NCBI GenBank assembly: GCA_964646525.1
Contig: CAZYER010000001.1
Location: 1 to 64,000, forward strand
Direction: 5' to 3'
Length of the DNA: 64,000 bases
Origin: GCA-002282575 sp964646525
GTDB lineage: Bacteria > Pseudomonadota > Gammaproteobacteria > Thiomicrospirales > Thiomicrospiraceae
Part shown: positions 1 to 9,346 of the stretch, one piece after another
Layout of the letters: every line of letters begins with the position of its first letter
Position numbering within the stretch: the first letter of the stretch is position 1
Made by a program: the position numbers and the translations under genes
The notes under the pieces: model-generated
Databases searched by the model: none
What the model was told of the DNA's origin: nothing
Seen by the model: the letters and a program-made list of their open reading frames with translations, nothing else

Positions 1-1121
1 AAACCCGCGTATTGATGACGGGGTAAATGTTGACGAATTAAATTTTCAATAGCAGATAATTCATCAGTCTCTTCAACGCACACCAATGAAATCGCTTCAC
101 CCTCTGCTCCTGCTCTACCCGTACGACCAATGCGATGTACGTAATCTTCTGCCACATTGGGCAAGTCGAAATTAATTACATGAGGTAACTCACTAATATC
201 AATACCACGAGCTGCTATGTCAGTTGCGACCAAAACACGCACACTATTTGCCTTGAAATCTGCTAAGGCACGGGTACGAGCGCCCTGACTTTTGTCACCA
301 TGAATGGCTGCAGCTGGTACTTCCTGTTTGTTTAAATACTTAGCTAAACGGTCAGCGCCATGTTTAGTACGCGAGAAAATGAGTACTTGCGTCCAGTTAT
401 GGTCTTTAATAAGTTTAGTGACTAATGCGGTTTTATGTGATTTGTCCACTTCGTAAATGCATTGAGATACCGTTTCAGCCGTTGTTTTTTCAGGACTAAT
501 TTCGACTTGAATCGGATCTTGTAAGAAACTGCTCGCTAAAGCACGAATATCACTGGAGAAAGTCGCTGAAAACAACAGTGTTTGACGTTTTTTAGGCAGC
601 AAGTCGATAATTTTACGAATATCTCGGATAAAGCCCATATCTAACATACGGTCAGCTTCATCTAATACCAACACTTCAACCTGTGAGAAATGCACTGCAT
701 TTTGACTATATAAATCGAGCAAGCGCCCCGGAGTGGCCACCAAAACATCTAAACCGCCGCGAAGTTTCATCATCTGTGGATTGATTTTGACACCGCCATA
801 AACAATAGCAGACTTCAAGGGTAAGTATTTTCCGTAAGTCTCAACATTCTCCCCCACCTGCGCTGCCAGTTCACGAGTAGGCGTTAATACCAGCGCTCGG
901 ATGTGATTAGACTTGGGCTTAAAATCCCCCGTTAATCGCTGCAGTAATGGCAGCGTAAAGCTGGCCGTTTTGCCTGTACCCGTTTGCGCAGCGGCCATAA
1001 CATCCTTGCCTGTCAGTACAGCAGGAATAGCTTGTTGTTGAATTGGTGAAGGTGTTGTGTAATTTTTTTCGCTCACAGCGCGTAATAACGCATCGTGAAG
1101 GCCGAGTTCGGCAAAAGTCAT
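1..1121 (-). CDS. rhlE: DEAD-box RNA helicase, RhlE-like (3' end cut by window)
   Basis: ATP-dependent RNA helicase, likely acting in RNA turnover or ribosome assembly. Reading the minus strand from an ATG at 1121 gives 373 codons that stay open to the window edge, so the C-terminal tail is missing. Helicase core motifs appear in order: Q-motif region (PSPIQQQAI), motif I AQTGTGKT, Ia PTRELAAQ, Ib TPGRLLDL, II DEAD, III SAT, and motif VI HRIGRTGRAG near the visible end. The short N-terminus starting MTFAELGL and the overall pattern fit RhlE best. Related DEAD-box proteins (SrmB, DbpA, RhlB) differ mainly in the missing tail, so the subfamily is less certain than the family. It is preceded by the terminator of the upstream exonuclease gene, so it probably has its own promoter. 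Confidence 0.9.
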   Translation of the reverse strand, partial: MTFAELGLHDALLRAVSEKNYTTPSPIQQQAIPAVLTGKDVMAAAQTGTGKTASFTLPLLQRLTGDFKPKSNHIRALVLTPTRELAAQVGENVETYGKYLPLKSAIVYGGVKINPQMMKLRGGLDVLVATPGRLLDLYSQNAVHFSQVEVLVLDEADRMLDMGFIRDIRKIIDLLPKKRQTLLFSATFSSDIRALASSFLQDPIQVEISPEKTTAETVSQCIYEVDKSHKTALVTKLIKDHNWTQVLIFSRTKHGADRLAKYLNKQEVPAAAIHGDKSQGARTRALADFKANSVRVLVATDIAARGIDISELPHVINFDLPNVAEDYVHRIGRTGRAGAEGEAISLVCVEETDELSAIENLIRQHLPRHQYAG

Positions 1122-1168
1122 TCAAATAATTCCAGTCAAGGCACATTGTTTAATGATGCGCACCATAT

Positions 1169-1196
1169 AAAAAAGAGGCGCTCTTGTAAGCACCTC
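1169..1196 (-). terminator. Rho-independent terminator after the DnaQ-like gene
   Basis: Read on the minus strand, a 7-bp stem (GAGGTGC pairing with GCGCCTC, one G-U pair) with an 8-nt loop is followed directly by six T. It lies 19 nt past the stop codon of the exonuclease gene ending at 1215. Confidence 0.75.
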
Positions 1197-1214
1197 GTCA
1201 GTCTGTCACAATCG

Positions 1215-2120
1215 TTAAGCTAACTTATGACGTTTAGTGGCATCTCGATGTTCGTAACCGGCCTTATTAGCCCCATCACGGTAGGTTTCATCTAAAAAGG
1301 CACGCTCTTCCATCAAGCCACCTTCTTCGACCTCTTTCCACCAGTGCTTATTCGCACCGCTAGTACGACCATCATCGAAACGGTAGCCACGTGCTTTCAA
1401 AATATCTTTCACTTCAATCGGCGCGCCAAAGGCACGTACCAACACGGTACGACTAGCCGACTTGGTTAATAGGCCTTTTAATAGGTCTGGCTGTAAATAA
1501 AATAACCAAGCCATAGCAAAACAATCCGTTAAGGCACGGTGACCATCATAAAAATAACCATTACGATAGAGTAAATATTCTAACTTACCTGACTCAAAGC
1601 CAGCATCGCGCCAAGGCATTTCAAAGAAAGAGCAAGCCCAAGCTTTGTCACCCAATTGGGTAAAGCGACGATCAAAGAAGGCACGATCAAAGCCCGCGTT
1701 GTGAGCAACCACCAAACTGGCTGGCGACATCCAATTACCTATGTAGTCATCATCGAAAGACTTGCCCTCGACATCTGCCTGACTGATACCATGAATGGCC
1801 TCACTCTCTGGGGAAATAGGCACACCACAATCTTCTAGCTCAGAAAACTTATCAGCAATCATCACAACCTTGGCGGTCGTTGGATTGTAACGAACCGCTA
1901 GCATTCCTAACTCAACAATACCGTCTTTCAGTTTATCAACGCCAGTGGTTTCAGTATCTAACAGAATAAGGTATTGATCTTCATCACTCGGATCACTTAA
2001 CAGAATAGGTAACTCTGTATTCTCATCCCAAGGCAATTGTTCTAATAAACGGAAGCGCTGCGGTTCGGCTTGAATTTCGTCACAACGTTCTAAGGGGAAT
2101 GATTGCTTCATGATTGGCAT
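1215..2120 (-). CDS. 3'-5' exonuclease, DnaQ-like DEDDh family
   Basis: A 301-residue protein with the exonuclease fold of the DNA polymerase III epsilon family. ExoI is seen as LLDTETTG (DxE) near residue 54, ExoII as VAHNAGFDRAFFD near 139, and ExoIII as GHRALTDC near 193, giving the DEDDh set of acidic residues and the histidine. It is longer than a bare exonuclease domain, with about 45 residues before the domain and about 90 after it. It lacks any polymerase or GIY-YIG domain, so it is a stand-alone nuclease, not clearly the replicative proofreading subunit. The first ATG is used; an AGGAG sits about 12 nt upstream, slightly far, and a second ATG three codons in is possible. The YaiI-type gene ends 36 nt upstream, so they may be cotranscribed. 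Confidence 0.85.
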   Translation of the reverse strand: MPIMKQSFPLERCDEIQAEPQRFRLLEQLPWDENTELPILLSDPSDEDQYLILLDTETTGVDKLKDGIVELGMLAVRYNPTTAKVVMIADKFSELEDCGVPISPESEAIHGISQADVEGKSFDDDYIGNWMSPASLVVAHNAGFDRAFFDRRFTQLGDKAWACSFFEMPWRDAGFESGKLEYLLYRNGYFYDGHRALTDCFAMAWLFYLQPDLLKGLLTKSASRTVLVRAFGAPIEVKDILKARGYRFDDGRTSGANKHWWKEVEEGGLMEERAFLDETYRDGANKAGYEHRDATKRHKLA

Positions 2121-2156
2121 GAGAAAAGGCGCTCCTAAAATGGCATTAGCCCCCTA

Positions 2157-2624
2157 TTATAGCTTTTTATTGAGCTGAAGACCTTGCCAAAAGTGCAAAT
2201 ACTTATCTAAAGCATTGGCAAAGGCTTGCTTATCTTTCGCTGACAAAGGTGCTGGACCACCCGTGTGTTCACCACTGGCACGCATGGTTTCCATAAAATC
2301 ACGCACGGTTAAACGCGCTCGGATATTGTCCGGTGTGTGAATTTGACCACGTAACCCTATTGCTCTAGCCCCTTTAGCCAATACTTCTGCCGCCAAAGGA
2401 ATATCTTGTGTAACCACTAAATCATCTGCTGAGCAGCGCTCCACAATAACATTATCCGCAACATCGTAACCTTTGGGTACTTGAACCCAACTGATATTCA
2501 AGGTACGAGGGATGGGAATGATATGGTTAGAGACAAACAACATATCAATTTTGGTGCGCTCAGCGCATCGGATCAATATTTCTCTCAGCGCCACAGGGCA
2601 GGCATCGGCATCAACAAAAATCAT
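2157..2624 (-). CDS. YaiI/YqxD (UPF0178, DUF188) family protein
   Basis: About 155 residues. The N-terminus has the family hallmark VDADACPV, and later D-rich and RG-containing segments (VTQDIPLA, RGQ) fit the PIN-like fold predicted for UPF0178. The function is not established; a nuclease-like role is inferred from the fold. A longer frame begins with TTG at 2636, but ATG at 2624 matches the family start (the motif begins at residue 4) and has a GGTGG five bases upstream, so that start is preferred. It lies upstream of the exonuclease gene on the same strand. Confidence 0.85.
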   Translation of the reverse strand: MIFVDADACPVALREILIRCAERTKIDMLFVSNHIIPIPRTLNISWVQVPKGYDVADNVIVERCSADDLVVTQDIPLAAEVLAKGARAIGLRGQIHTPDNIRARLTVRDFMETMRASGEHTGGPAPLSAKDKQAFANALDKYLHFWQGLQLNKKL

Positions 2625-2655
2625 CCTATCCACCAATGTGTGAATTTAGCCTGTG

Positions 2656-2710
2656 TGTCGGGTCTCGACTGATTATTATCTATTGATTAAAAAACAAGCT
2701 AAACCATCTA
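2656..2710. repeat. 55-bp direct repeat, left copy at scaffold gap
   Basis: This 55-bp stretch is identical, base for base, to 2811-2865 on the other side of the N run. It abuts the gap exactly. It is most simply the same locus present at the ends of two contigs. Confidence 0.95.
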
Positions 2711-2810
2711 NNNNNNNNNNNNNNNNNNNNNNNNNNNNNNNNNNNNNNNNNNNNNNNNNNNNNNNNNNNNNNNNNNNNNNNNNNNNNNNNNNNNNNNNNN
2801 NNNNNNNNNN
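2711..2810. other. Assembly gap (100 N)
   Basis: Exactly 100 undetermined bases, the conventional filler for a gap of unknown size. With the identical 55-bp flanks it probably represents no missing sequence. Outside the repeat, 2866-2961 is the only unique non-coding sequence before the sensor operon and must hold its promoter. I see no convincing -35/-10 pair there. Confidence 0.98.
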
Positions 2811-2865
2811 TGTCGGGTCTCGACTGATTATTATCTATTGATTAAAAAACAAGCTAAACCATCTA
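2811..2865. repeat. 55-bp direct repeat, right copy at scaffold gap
   Basis: Exact copy of 2656-2710, starting at the first base after the N run. See the finding on the gap. Confidence 0.95.
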
Positions 2866-2961
2866 GGTTCAACATATTGTCTGTGCTAAACTCAATCATT
2901 AACTACTCCACTATTTTGATCTAGAAACGCCACTGACCATTCAACTGCAACCTCAAGAGTA

Positions 2962-5900
2962 ATGATTGCTATGTTTTTTCCCAAACTACGACAAATTGCC
3001 ACTCCACACGTTATCACCATTGATGACCAAGCCAGTGTTCAAAATGCGTTGGATAAAATGTCACAGCATAATCTTCGTGATCTCATCGTTACAGGTGACA
3101 AAGGGCTTCGAATTATCACCGCTCATGAACTCATCGAAGCACGCCTTAATGGCTGCGATTTTACCCGAACCCAATTGAGTTCGATTCAGCTACCCCAAGT
3201 TATCCAACTGAATGCTGAAGAGAGTGTGGTTGACGGTCTAGTTGCACTGAAAGAGGCAAATGTAGATTATGTGTGCCTTGTAGAGGGTAATCAACTTCAA
3301 GGGATTGCCAGTTACACAGATCTCATTTCGCATCTCGATCCTAAGTACATTGCAGAATCTAAGCAGCTAATAGACTTAATTCATTTGGCTCATTTTGTTG
3401 AAATTGAACAAGGTGAATCACTAATCAACGCACTGACTTTACTTAAAAACTCAAGACAAAGTTGCATATTAGTAAAAGAACACCATAATCACATCGGCAT
3501 TCTTACGCAAAGCGACATCACTCAAGCATTAAGAACGATTAGCGATCTAAATCATCCTATTACATCTTTCGTATCACAACCTTTGATACGAGTACCAGAA
3601 ACATTAACACTACAACAAGCCTTGTCTGTTAGCCGACAGCAGCATAGAAAACGTCTCATTGTAGAAAATGCACAGCACCAAATTTTGGGTATTCTACATC
3701 AAAAAGATCTAGTTACTTTAGTCTATGAAAGTTGGCGAGATCTGGTTTTTGAACAACAAAAACTACTCAAAACACAAACAAGCTATTTAAAGCAAACCCA
3801 AAACATGCTCAACCAAGCGCAAAGCGTTGCCAAATTAGGCAGTTGGGCGCTTAATATTGCAACGCAAACAATTTTGTGGTCCGATGAAGTTTATCGAATT
3901 TTTGAACTGAATCCAGCTGAGTTTAAGCCATCTTACGAAAACTTTTTTAAGGTTATCCATCCAGCTGATGTAGACAAGGTTAAAGAGGCTTATCACTCGT
4001 CTTTATCCAATCAAAAAAAATATGCCATAGATCACCGGCTGCTGATGCCAGATGGTCGTATTAAATGGGTCAGAGAAATGGCTGATCATCAATTCGATGA
4101 GCTTGGCAATCCCATTACTTCTGTCGGTACGGTGCAAGATATCACAGAACAGAAACTGATCGAACTTGAACTGGAGAAAAGAGAAACGCAATTCCGATTG
4201 AGTATCGAAGCCTCTAATATCGGATTATGGCAGTGGGATATGGAAGACGAGTTAACTTGGTCTGACGAATGTTATCAACAACTTGGTTTTGCAGCACAAG
4301 CCTATCCGATGAGCTTGACCATTTATAAACAAGGCATTCACCCTGACGACATGACTCAAGCATTTGAAGAAGTCGCTCGACAAGTCGAACAAAACAAAGA
4401 GTTTGTCATTCAATTCCGGTACAAAAATATTCAAGATGATTGGACGTGGATTGAGTGTCGTGGAAAGGTTACCAGTTATGATGCGGATGGATCACCCAAT
4501 TGGATGATGGGTACTCATATCAATATTCAACATCAAAAAGACACTGAAGAGTCATTAAAACTTGCTCGCATAGAAGCCGAAAAAGCCAGCAAAGCCAAAT
4601 CTGAATTTTTAGCTAATATGAGCCACGAAATTCGTACGCCCATGAATGCCATTCTGGGATTGAGCGAATTAGCCATGGAAGAGTCTAATATTCAGACTAT
4701 GCGTGAACAATTGCATAAAATTCATCGCTCTGCCCATTTATTACTCGGCATTATTAACGACATTCTCGACTTTTCCAAAATCGAAGCGGGCAAAATGGTC
4801 ATCAGCGAGCAACCCTTCTCGCTCGTGCAAATCGTTCAAGACCTACAACAGCTATTTATGACTGTTGCTCAAGAAAAAAATCTGAATCTATCTTTTGAAT
4901 TAAATCAACAAGAAAGTACCCGTTTTTTAGGCGATGAATTGCGTATTCGTCAAGTACTAACCAATTTAATCAGTAATTCCATTAAATTTACTCATCAAGG
5001 TGGGGTGACCCTATCCATTCACGTTGAAACAACGGGGCATAACACGTCTCTGGTTCATTTTACGATCAAAGACACGGGTATTGGCATTAGCGACGAACAA
5101 CAGCAACGCCTGTTCTCCGCCTTTGCACAAGCAGACAGTTCGATCACCCGCCAATACGGCGGTACTGGCTTAGGACTCATCATTAGTCAAAAGTTAGTGA
5201 AAGCGATGGGTGGTGAGGGTATTCAACTCAGCTCCAAAATTAACCAAGGCTCGCAATTCACATTCAGCCTTAGATTAACACCATGCGCCAACATTGCTGT
5301 TTCTCCCATTTCAGAAGCCGATCAACAGGCGTTAAGTTCGTTACTCAACGGCAACATCCTTTTGGTAGAAGACAACCTCATTAATCAAGAAGTTGCGCTC
5401 AGCCAACTCAAACGGCTGGGCTTAACAGCTCATGTTGCCCATAACGGTGCACAAGCTGTCGAAATGGTAAAAACCCAGCATTACCGACTGATTTTAATGG
5501 ACATTCAAATGCCAGTAATGGATGGCTATCAGGCAGCAGAACAGATCAGACGTTTTAACAAGCATACGCCTATTATTGCCCTCACCGCAGCAGCGATGAT
5601 CGAAGACCGTGAAAAAGCCTTAGCCGCTGGCATGAATGATCACTTACCTAAACCCATTAATCGTGAACAATTACGTGAAACACTGATAAAATGGCTAAGT
5701 CAGAATATCGAAGCGCAGCAACCTCAACCAACCCAAAGCACCCATTCGTTAACGACACAGGAAATCACCATGCTTGATGCCAGCTTAGGACTGAAACAAT
5801 TAAATGGAAATCAAACACTTTATCACAAATTGTTAAAACTATTTCTAGATCAGTTAACGCAAGAATTTTCTGCGCTACCTGCCCAATTACAGGCGATTTC

Positions 5901-6351
5901 TGAAGGGAACGATGCAGCAAGAACAGCCACTCAACAGTTAAATCATGCTCTAAAAGGTGTTGCTGGCAATTTAGCCATTAGCGCATTAGCAAATTTAAGT
6001 GCCGAAATCGACCTGATGCTTAAACGAGGTGATGCCATCCAGGCTAATCAAGCGACTTTCTTTGCACAAACAATCAGCGATACAGAAAAGGCCATTCAAG
6101 CCTACTTGCAAACCACTTCCACGACAAACCTTGAACCCGTCGCTCCAGTAGCTCAGCTAGATAGTTCATTGTTATTAATGGATTTAGCAAAGCGCATACA
6201 AGGCAATGAATTTATTGACGATGACGAACTTGCAGAGCTGGGTCGTCATATACCCGTGCAGCAACAAACTCAGTGGCAATTAGTCATCGAAGCCTTGGCT
6301 GTGTTTGATTTTGACCAAGCGCATACTGAACTACAGGCATTGTTTAAATGA
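2962..6351 (+). CDS. Cytosolic hybrid histidine kinase with four CBS, two PAS, REC and HPt domains
   Basis: A 1129-residue sensor kinase. Residues 1-260 form what look like four CBS motifs (two Bateman modules), which in other proteins bind adenosyl nucleotides. Two PAS/PAC domains follow (about 286-400 and 408-530). The HisKA domain has NMSHEIRTPMN with phospho-His at 555. The ATPase domain has an N box (NLISNSIKFT), DTGIGI and GGTGLGL. A receiver follows with phospho-Asp 847 (LMDIQMPVMDG), then a C-terminal HPt domain with His 995 (NHALKGVAGN). No signal peptide or membrane segment is visible, so it should sense cytoplasmic cues. AAGAG lies 3 nt before this ATG; an ATG three codons later is better spaced. 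It is the first gene of a four-gene operon and its stop codon overlaps the next start (ATGA). The HPt could pass phosphate to receivers in the downstream proteins; this is inference. Confidence 0.9.
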   Translation: MIAMFFPKLRQIATPHVITIDDQASVQNALDKMSQHNLRDLIVTGDKGLRIITAHELIEARLNGCDFTRTQLSSIQLPQVIQLNAEESVVDGLVALKEANVDYVCLVEGNQLQGIASYTDLISHLDPKYIAESKQLIDLIHLAHFVEIEQGESLINALTLLKNSRQSCILVKEHHNHIGILTQSDITQALRTISDLNHPITSFVSQPLIRVPETLTLQQALSVSRQQHRKRLIVENAQHQILGILHQKDLVTLVYESWRDLVFEQQKLLKTQTSYLKQTQNMLNQAQSVAKLGSWALNIATQTILWSDEVYRIFELNPAEFKPSYENFFKVIHPADVDKVKEAYHSSLSNQKKYAIDHRLLMPDGRIKWVREMADHQFDELGNPITSVGTVQDITEQKLIELELEKRETQFRLSIEASNIGLWQWDMEDELTWSDECYQQLGFAAQAYPMSLTIYKQGIHPDDMTQAFEEVARQVEQNKEFVIQFRYKNIQDDWTWIECRGKVTSYDADGSPNWMMGTHINIQHQKDTEESLKLARIEAEKASKAKSEFLANMSHEIRTPMNAILGLSELAMEESNIQTMREQLHKIHRSAHLLLGIINDILDFSKIEAGKMVISEQPFSLVQIVQDLQQLFMTVAQEKNLNLSFELNQQESTRFLGDELRIRQVLTNLISNSIKFTHQGGVTLSIHVETTGHNTSLVHFTIKDTGIGISDEQQQRLFSAFAQADSSITRQYGGTGLGLIISQKLVKAMGGEGIQLSSKINQGSQFTFSLRLTPCANIAVSPISEADQQALSSLLNGNILLVEDNLINQEVALSQLKRLGLTAHVAHNGAQAVEMVKTQHYRLILMDIQMPVMDGYQAAEQIRRFNKHTPIIALTAAAMIEDREKALAAGMNDHLPKPINREQLRETLIKWLSQNIEAQQPQPTQSTHSLTTQEITMLDASLGLKQLNGNQTLYHKLLKLFLDQLTQEFSALPAQLQAISEGNDAARTATQQLNHALKGVAGNLAISALANLSAEIDLMLKRGDAIQANQATFFAQTISDTEKAIQAYLQTTSTTNLEPVAPVAQLDSSLLLMDLAKRIQGNEFIDDDELAELGRHIPVQQQTQWQLVIEALAVFDFDQAHTELQALFK

Positions 6352-9137
6352 GCATCATTCATACCATGACAAAATCGATACGATTATTATGTGCCTTAGT
6401 CGCCTGCTTCCTACTGTCTCCAACTTCATGGGCAGAAAACACCTCTGAAAACACAGCAACACAACAAAAGCCCTACACCTTCGCTATTTTGTCTTTTCGG
6501 ACCAAAGAGGTTTCTCAAAAACGCTGGCAACCCCTCATTGATCATTTACAACAACAATTACCCAATATTTCCTTGCAATTACGCGTCTATTATTACGATG
6601 AACTCAATGCTGCCGTCAATAATCAAGAAGTAGACTTTGTATTAACACAACCTGCTCACTATGTGTTGCTTACCTACCGTAATCAGCTTTCTTCGCCTTT
6701 GGCTTCGCTCATTAATTTAGAGGGCGGTTTTGCCACCGAAAAAATTGGTGGTGTTATTTTTACCCGTGCGAACAACCATCAAATCAACGACATTCAACAA
6801 CTCAAAGGTAAAGTCATCGCTACCTCAGATAAGCAATCTCTGGGTAGCTACCAAATGCAAGCTTTTGAACTGTTAGAACATGGCATTAATTTAGATAAAG
6901 ATGCAACCCTATTGGAAACGGGTCAGCCTCAAACCTTAGCCGTTGAGGCGGTTCTATCAGGTAAGGCAGATGTTGGTTTTGTGTGCACTGGTGTACTAGA
7001 ACATATGGCACAACAAGGACAATTAGAATGGCAACGTATTAAATTAATTGGTGCACAAAAATATGCTGATTTCCCTTTTTTAACCAGCACCCGACTCTAT
7101 CCAGAATGGCCAGTCGCAGCCATGCGACATGTTAGTAGACAAGTGGTTGCGCAAGTGACCAGCGCCTTATTAGACATTCCACACCATAGTCCGCTCACTC
7201 AATCTATGGCAATTGCTGGCTTTACTATCCCAAGCGATTACCGCACGATAGACAAACTGATGCGCCAACTGCGTGTCGAACCCTTTAATAATAGCCAGAT
7301 GGTCACTTTAAGCGATATCTACCACCATTGGTCACAAGAACTGATTGCCCTGATACTCATCTTAATTTTACTGATGAGCCTGTTTATTGTCTTGCTCTAT
7401 CGTCGAAACCGCTCATTGCTCAAAGCCAAACGTCATTTACAAGCCAATAGCGAGCAACTACGTAAGCTCCAATTGGCGGTTGAACATAGCCCAGAAAGCA
7501 TTATTATTACCGATTTATCGGCGAAAATTTCTTACGTCAACCCTGCAACTGAAGTGATGACAGGTTACCGTGCGGAGGAACTGCTTAACCAAAACCCACG
7601 CATGCTACAATCTGGCAAAACAAGTCATGCTATTTATGAACAACTTTGGCATGACATTACCAGCGGAAAAGTCTGGCATGGTGAAATGATCAATAGACAT
7701 AAATCAGGATACGATTACTATGTAGATATTGTTATCAGTGTTGTCTACGACGAACAGCAACATCCAATTGCTTATTTATCAATCGAGCGCGATATTAATG
7801 CACAAAAAGACGATCAACATCGCATGCAACAATTGATCTATGTTGATAGTCTAACAGGCTTAGGCAACCGTAATAAACTGATTGATACCCTCGACAAACA
7901 ATTACAGCATCATAAAGATGGTCTGGTTGGCTATTTATTATTGCTCAATATTGACCGCTTTAAATGGGTCAATGCCACACACGGCGTTGCTTTTGGTGAC
8001 CAATTACTGGTCGCTTTAGCAGAAAGACTTAACACCTTTATCGCCGATTCAGGCATTGTGGTGCGTTTAGAAGGCGACAAGTTTGCGCTACTACTCACCA
8101 CTTCGGAACAATGGCGGGAAGATGAAAGCTGGCTTTTGGGTTGGCAGAATGCCTTACAAGCGCTTATAACGGCTCATTTCAAATTGGGTAGCGAACGTAT
8201 CAGTATTCATTGCAGCATGGGCATTGCGCAAATTAATGCTAACCATTATCGCTCATCCATTGATATCATCAATACCGTTATTGCACAGGCCAGTACGGCA
8301 TTAAAGTTAGCACAAAAACTGGGCGGCAATCGCTTAGAGTCTTTCAAACAAGAACTATCCGATCGTGATTTGGAAGCTCATAACATCGAATTAGAGCTCA
8401 CTTCTGCCCTAAAACATCACGAATTGCGTTTATTTGTACAAGAACAAGTTGATGAGCAAGGTAAGCTGGTAGGTGCCGAATGCCTCATTCGTTGGCAGCA
8501 CCCCGTAAAAGGTCTATTAGCGCCCTTTGCCTTCATTAGCGTTGCCGAACAATCCGATTTAATCATTAAAATTGGCTACTGGGTAATACAAGATGCTTGT
8601 CGCATACTGGCGCAGGCACAACAACAAGGTTTGCTAATAAGCCTATCGGTTAACATTAGTCCCCGACACTTTTTACAATCCGACTTTATCGACAATACCC
8701 TAGCCATTGTGCAAGCAAAAGGCATTAAGCCCTCATCACTGATTCTAGAGATCACCGAAAGCCTGTTCATGGAAAATCTCGATGAAGTGACACAAAAAAT
8801 GAAGCAACTCAAAGCGATGGGCTTCCGCTTCTCGATTGACGACTTTGGTACTGGCTACTCATCACTCAGTTATCTCAAACACCTGCCCATTGATGAACTG
8901 AAAATTGACCGTGCTTTTGTCACCGCCATGGGCGAAGAAGGTCTATCACAGAGCCTAGTAGAAACCGTTTATGCCGTTGCAACTAAAATGCATCTTCATG
9001 TTGTTGCCGAAGGTGTTGAAACACAAGCACAATCAGATATGCTTAAATCCCTTCCTGGTATTATTCAGCAGGGCTATTATTATAGTCGACCAGAGGATGC
9101 AGATGAATGGCTGGCACAAAAAAAGAACAAAAGCTAA
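6348..9137 (+). CDS. PhnD-like periplasmic sensor with PAS, degenerate GGDEF and EAL domains
   Basis: A 929-residue membrane signalling protein. An N-terminal signal peptide (hydrophobic core LLCALVACFLL, ending near SWA) leads into a periplasmic binding domain of the PhnD family (about 35-320). A membrane span follows at about 332-353 and a PAS domain at about 370-490. A GGDEF domain has EGDKF at 575-579 in place of GGDEF, so cyclase activity is doubtful. In the EAL domain the signature reads ECL at 711-713; the catalytic Glu is kept, and ITESL, DDFGTGYSSL, KIDRAF and VAEGVET are intact. The likely output is c-di-GMP hydrolysis controlled by a periplasmic ligand, possibly phosphonate-like; the ligand is not determinable here. 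The start overlaps the previous stop by 4 nt; ATG at 6366 is an alternative. The next gene carries a related binding domain. Confidence 0.88.
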   Translation: MSIIHTMTKSIRLLCALVACFLLSPTSWAENTSENTATQQKPYTFAILSFRTKEVSQKRWQPLIDHLQQQLPNISLQLRVYYYDELNAAVNNQEVDFVLTQPAHYVLLTYRNQLSSPLASLINLEGGFATEKIGGVIFTRANNHQINDIQQLKGKVIATSDKQSLGSYQMQAFELLEHGINLDKDATLLETGQPQTLAVEAVLSGKADVGFVCTGVLEHMAQQGQLEWQRIKLIGAQKYADFPFLTSTRLYPEWPVAAMRHVSRQVVAQVTSALLDIPHHSPLTQSMAIAGFTIPSDYRTIDKLMRQLRVEPFNNSQMVTLSDIYHHWSQELIALILILILLMSLFIVLLYRRNRSLLKAKRHLQANSEQLRKLQLAVEHSPESIIITDLSAKISYVNPATEVMTGYRAEELLNQNPRMLQSGKTSHAIYEQLWHDITSGKVWHGEMINRHKSGYDYYVDIVISVVYDEQQHPIAYLSIERDINAQKDDQHRMQQLIYVDSLTGLGNRNKLIDTLDKQLQHHKDGLVGYLLLLNIDRFKWVNATHGVAFGDQLLVALAERLNTFIADSGIVVRLEGDKFALLLTTSEQWREDESWLLGWQNALQALITAHFKLGSERISIHCSMGIAQINANHYRSSIDIINTVIAQASTALKLAQKLGGNRLESFKQELSDRDLEAHNIELELTSALKHHELRLFVQEQVDEQGKLVGAECLIRWQHPVKGLLAPFAFISVAEQSDLIIKIGYWVIQDACRILAQAQQQGLLISLSVNISPRHFLQSDFIDNTLAIVQAKGIKPSSLILEITESLFMENLDEVTQKMKQLKAMGFRFSIDDFGTGYSSLSYLKHLPIDELKIDRAFVTAMGEEGLSQSLVETVYAVATKMHLHVVAEGVETQAQSDMLKSLPGIIQQGYYYSRPEDADEWLAQKKNKS

Positions 9138-9230
9138 ACAAATACGTACCATTAATAAGTAAATTATCTTATAGTTGGTATGATAAAATAATGACCACTG
9201 GTTACCTCTAACAACCCTAACGGCGCGAAA

Positions 9231-9250
9231 GGGGGGGCTGGGGCAAGGGG
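9231..9250 (+). repeat. G-rich tract with G-quadruplex potential
   Basis: Runs of seven, four and four G separated by CT and CAA on the plus strand. The seven-G run can supply two G tracts, which meets the simple four-tract G-quadruplex rule. It lies in the 233-nt non-coding stretch between the second and third sensor genes, upstream of a candidate promoter. Its pattern also resembles G-rich intergenic repeats common in proteobacteria. Confidence 0.6.
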
Positions 9251-9273
9251 TTTAGAAAATCGCATCTAACCTT

Positions 9274-9302
9274 TTGATTTAATCCATTCCACCAGAGATA
9301 AT
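9274..9302 (+). promoter_or_regulatory. Candidate sigma70 promoter for the third sensor gene
   Basis: TTGATT, a 17-nt spacer, and GATAAT. The predicted transcript would start near 9309 with a leader of about 60 nt before the ATG at 9371. Confidence 0.5.
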
Positions 9303-9326
9303 ATAAAAACATGGGAACGCTAACAG

Positions 9327-9346
9327 CTCCACAAGGTGGGGTTTTT
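9327..9346 (+). terminator. Terminator-like hairpin in the leader of the third sensor gene
   Basis: A 6-bp GC-rich stem (CTCCAC pairing with GTGGGG, one G-T pair), a 3-nt loop and then five T. It could end transcripts of the preceding two genes or act as an attenuator, since it sits only 24 nt before the next start codon. Confidence 0.5.

Noticed and set aside
2653..2841. Reading frame running through the N gap
   Set aside because: Its middle is undetermined bases and its ends are the duplicated 55-bp flank; not a gene.
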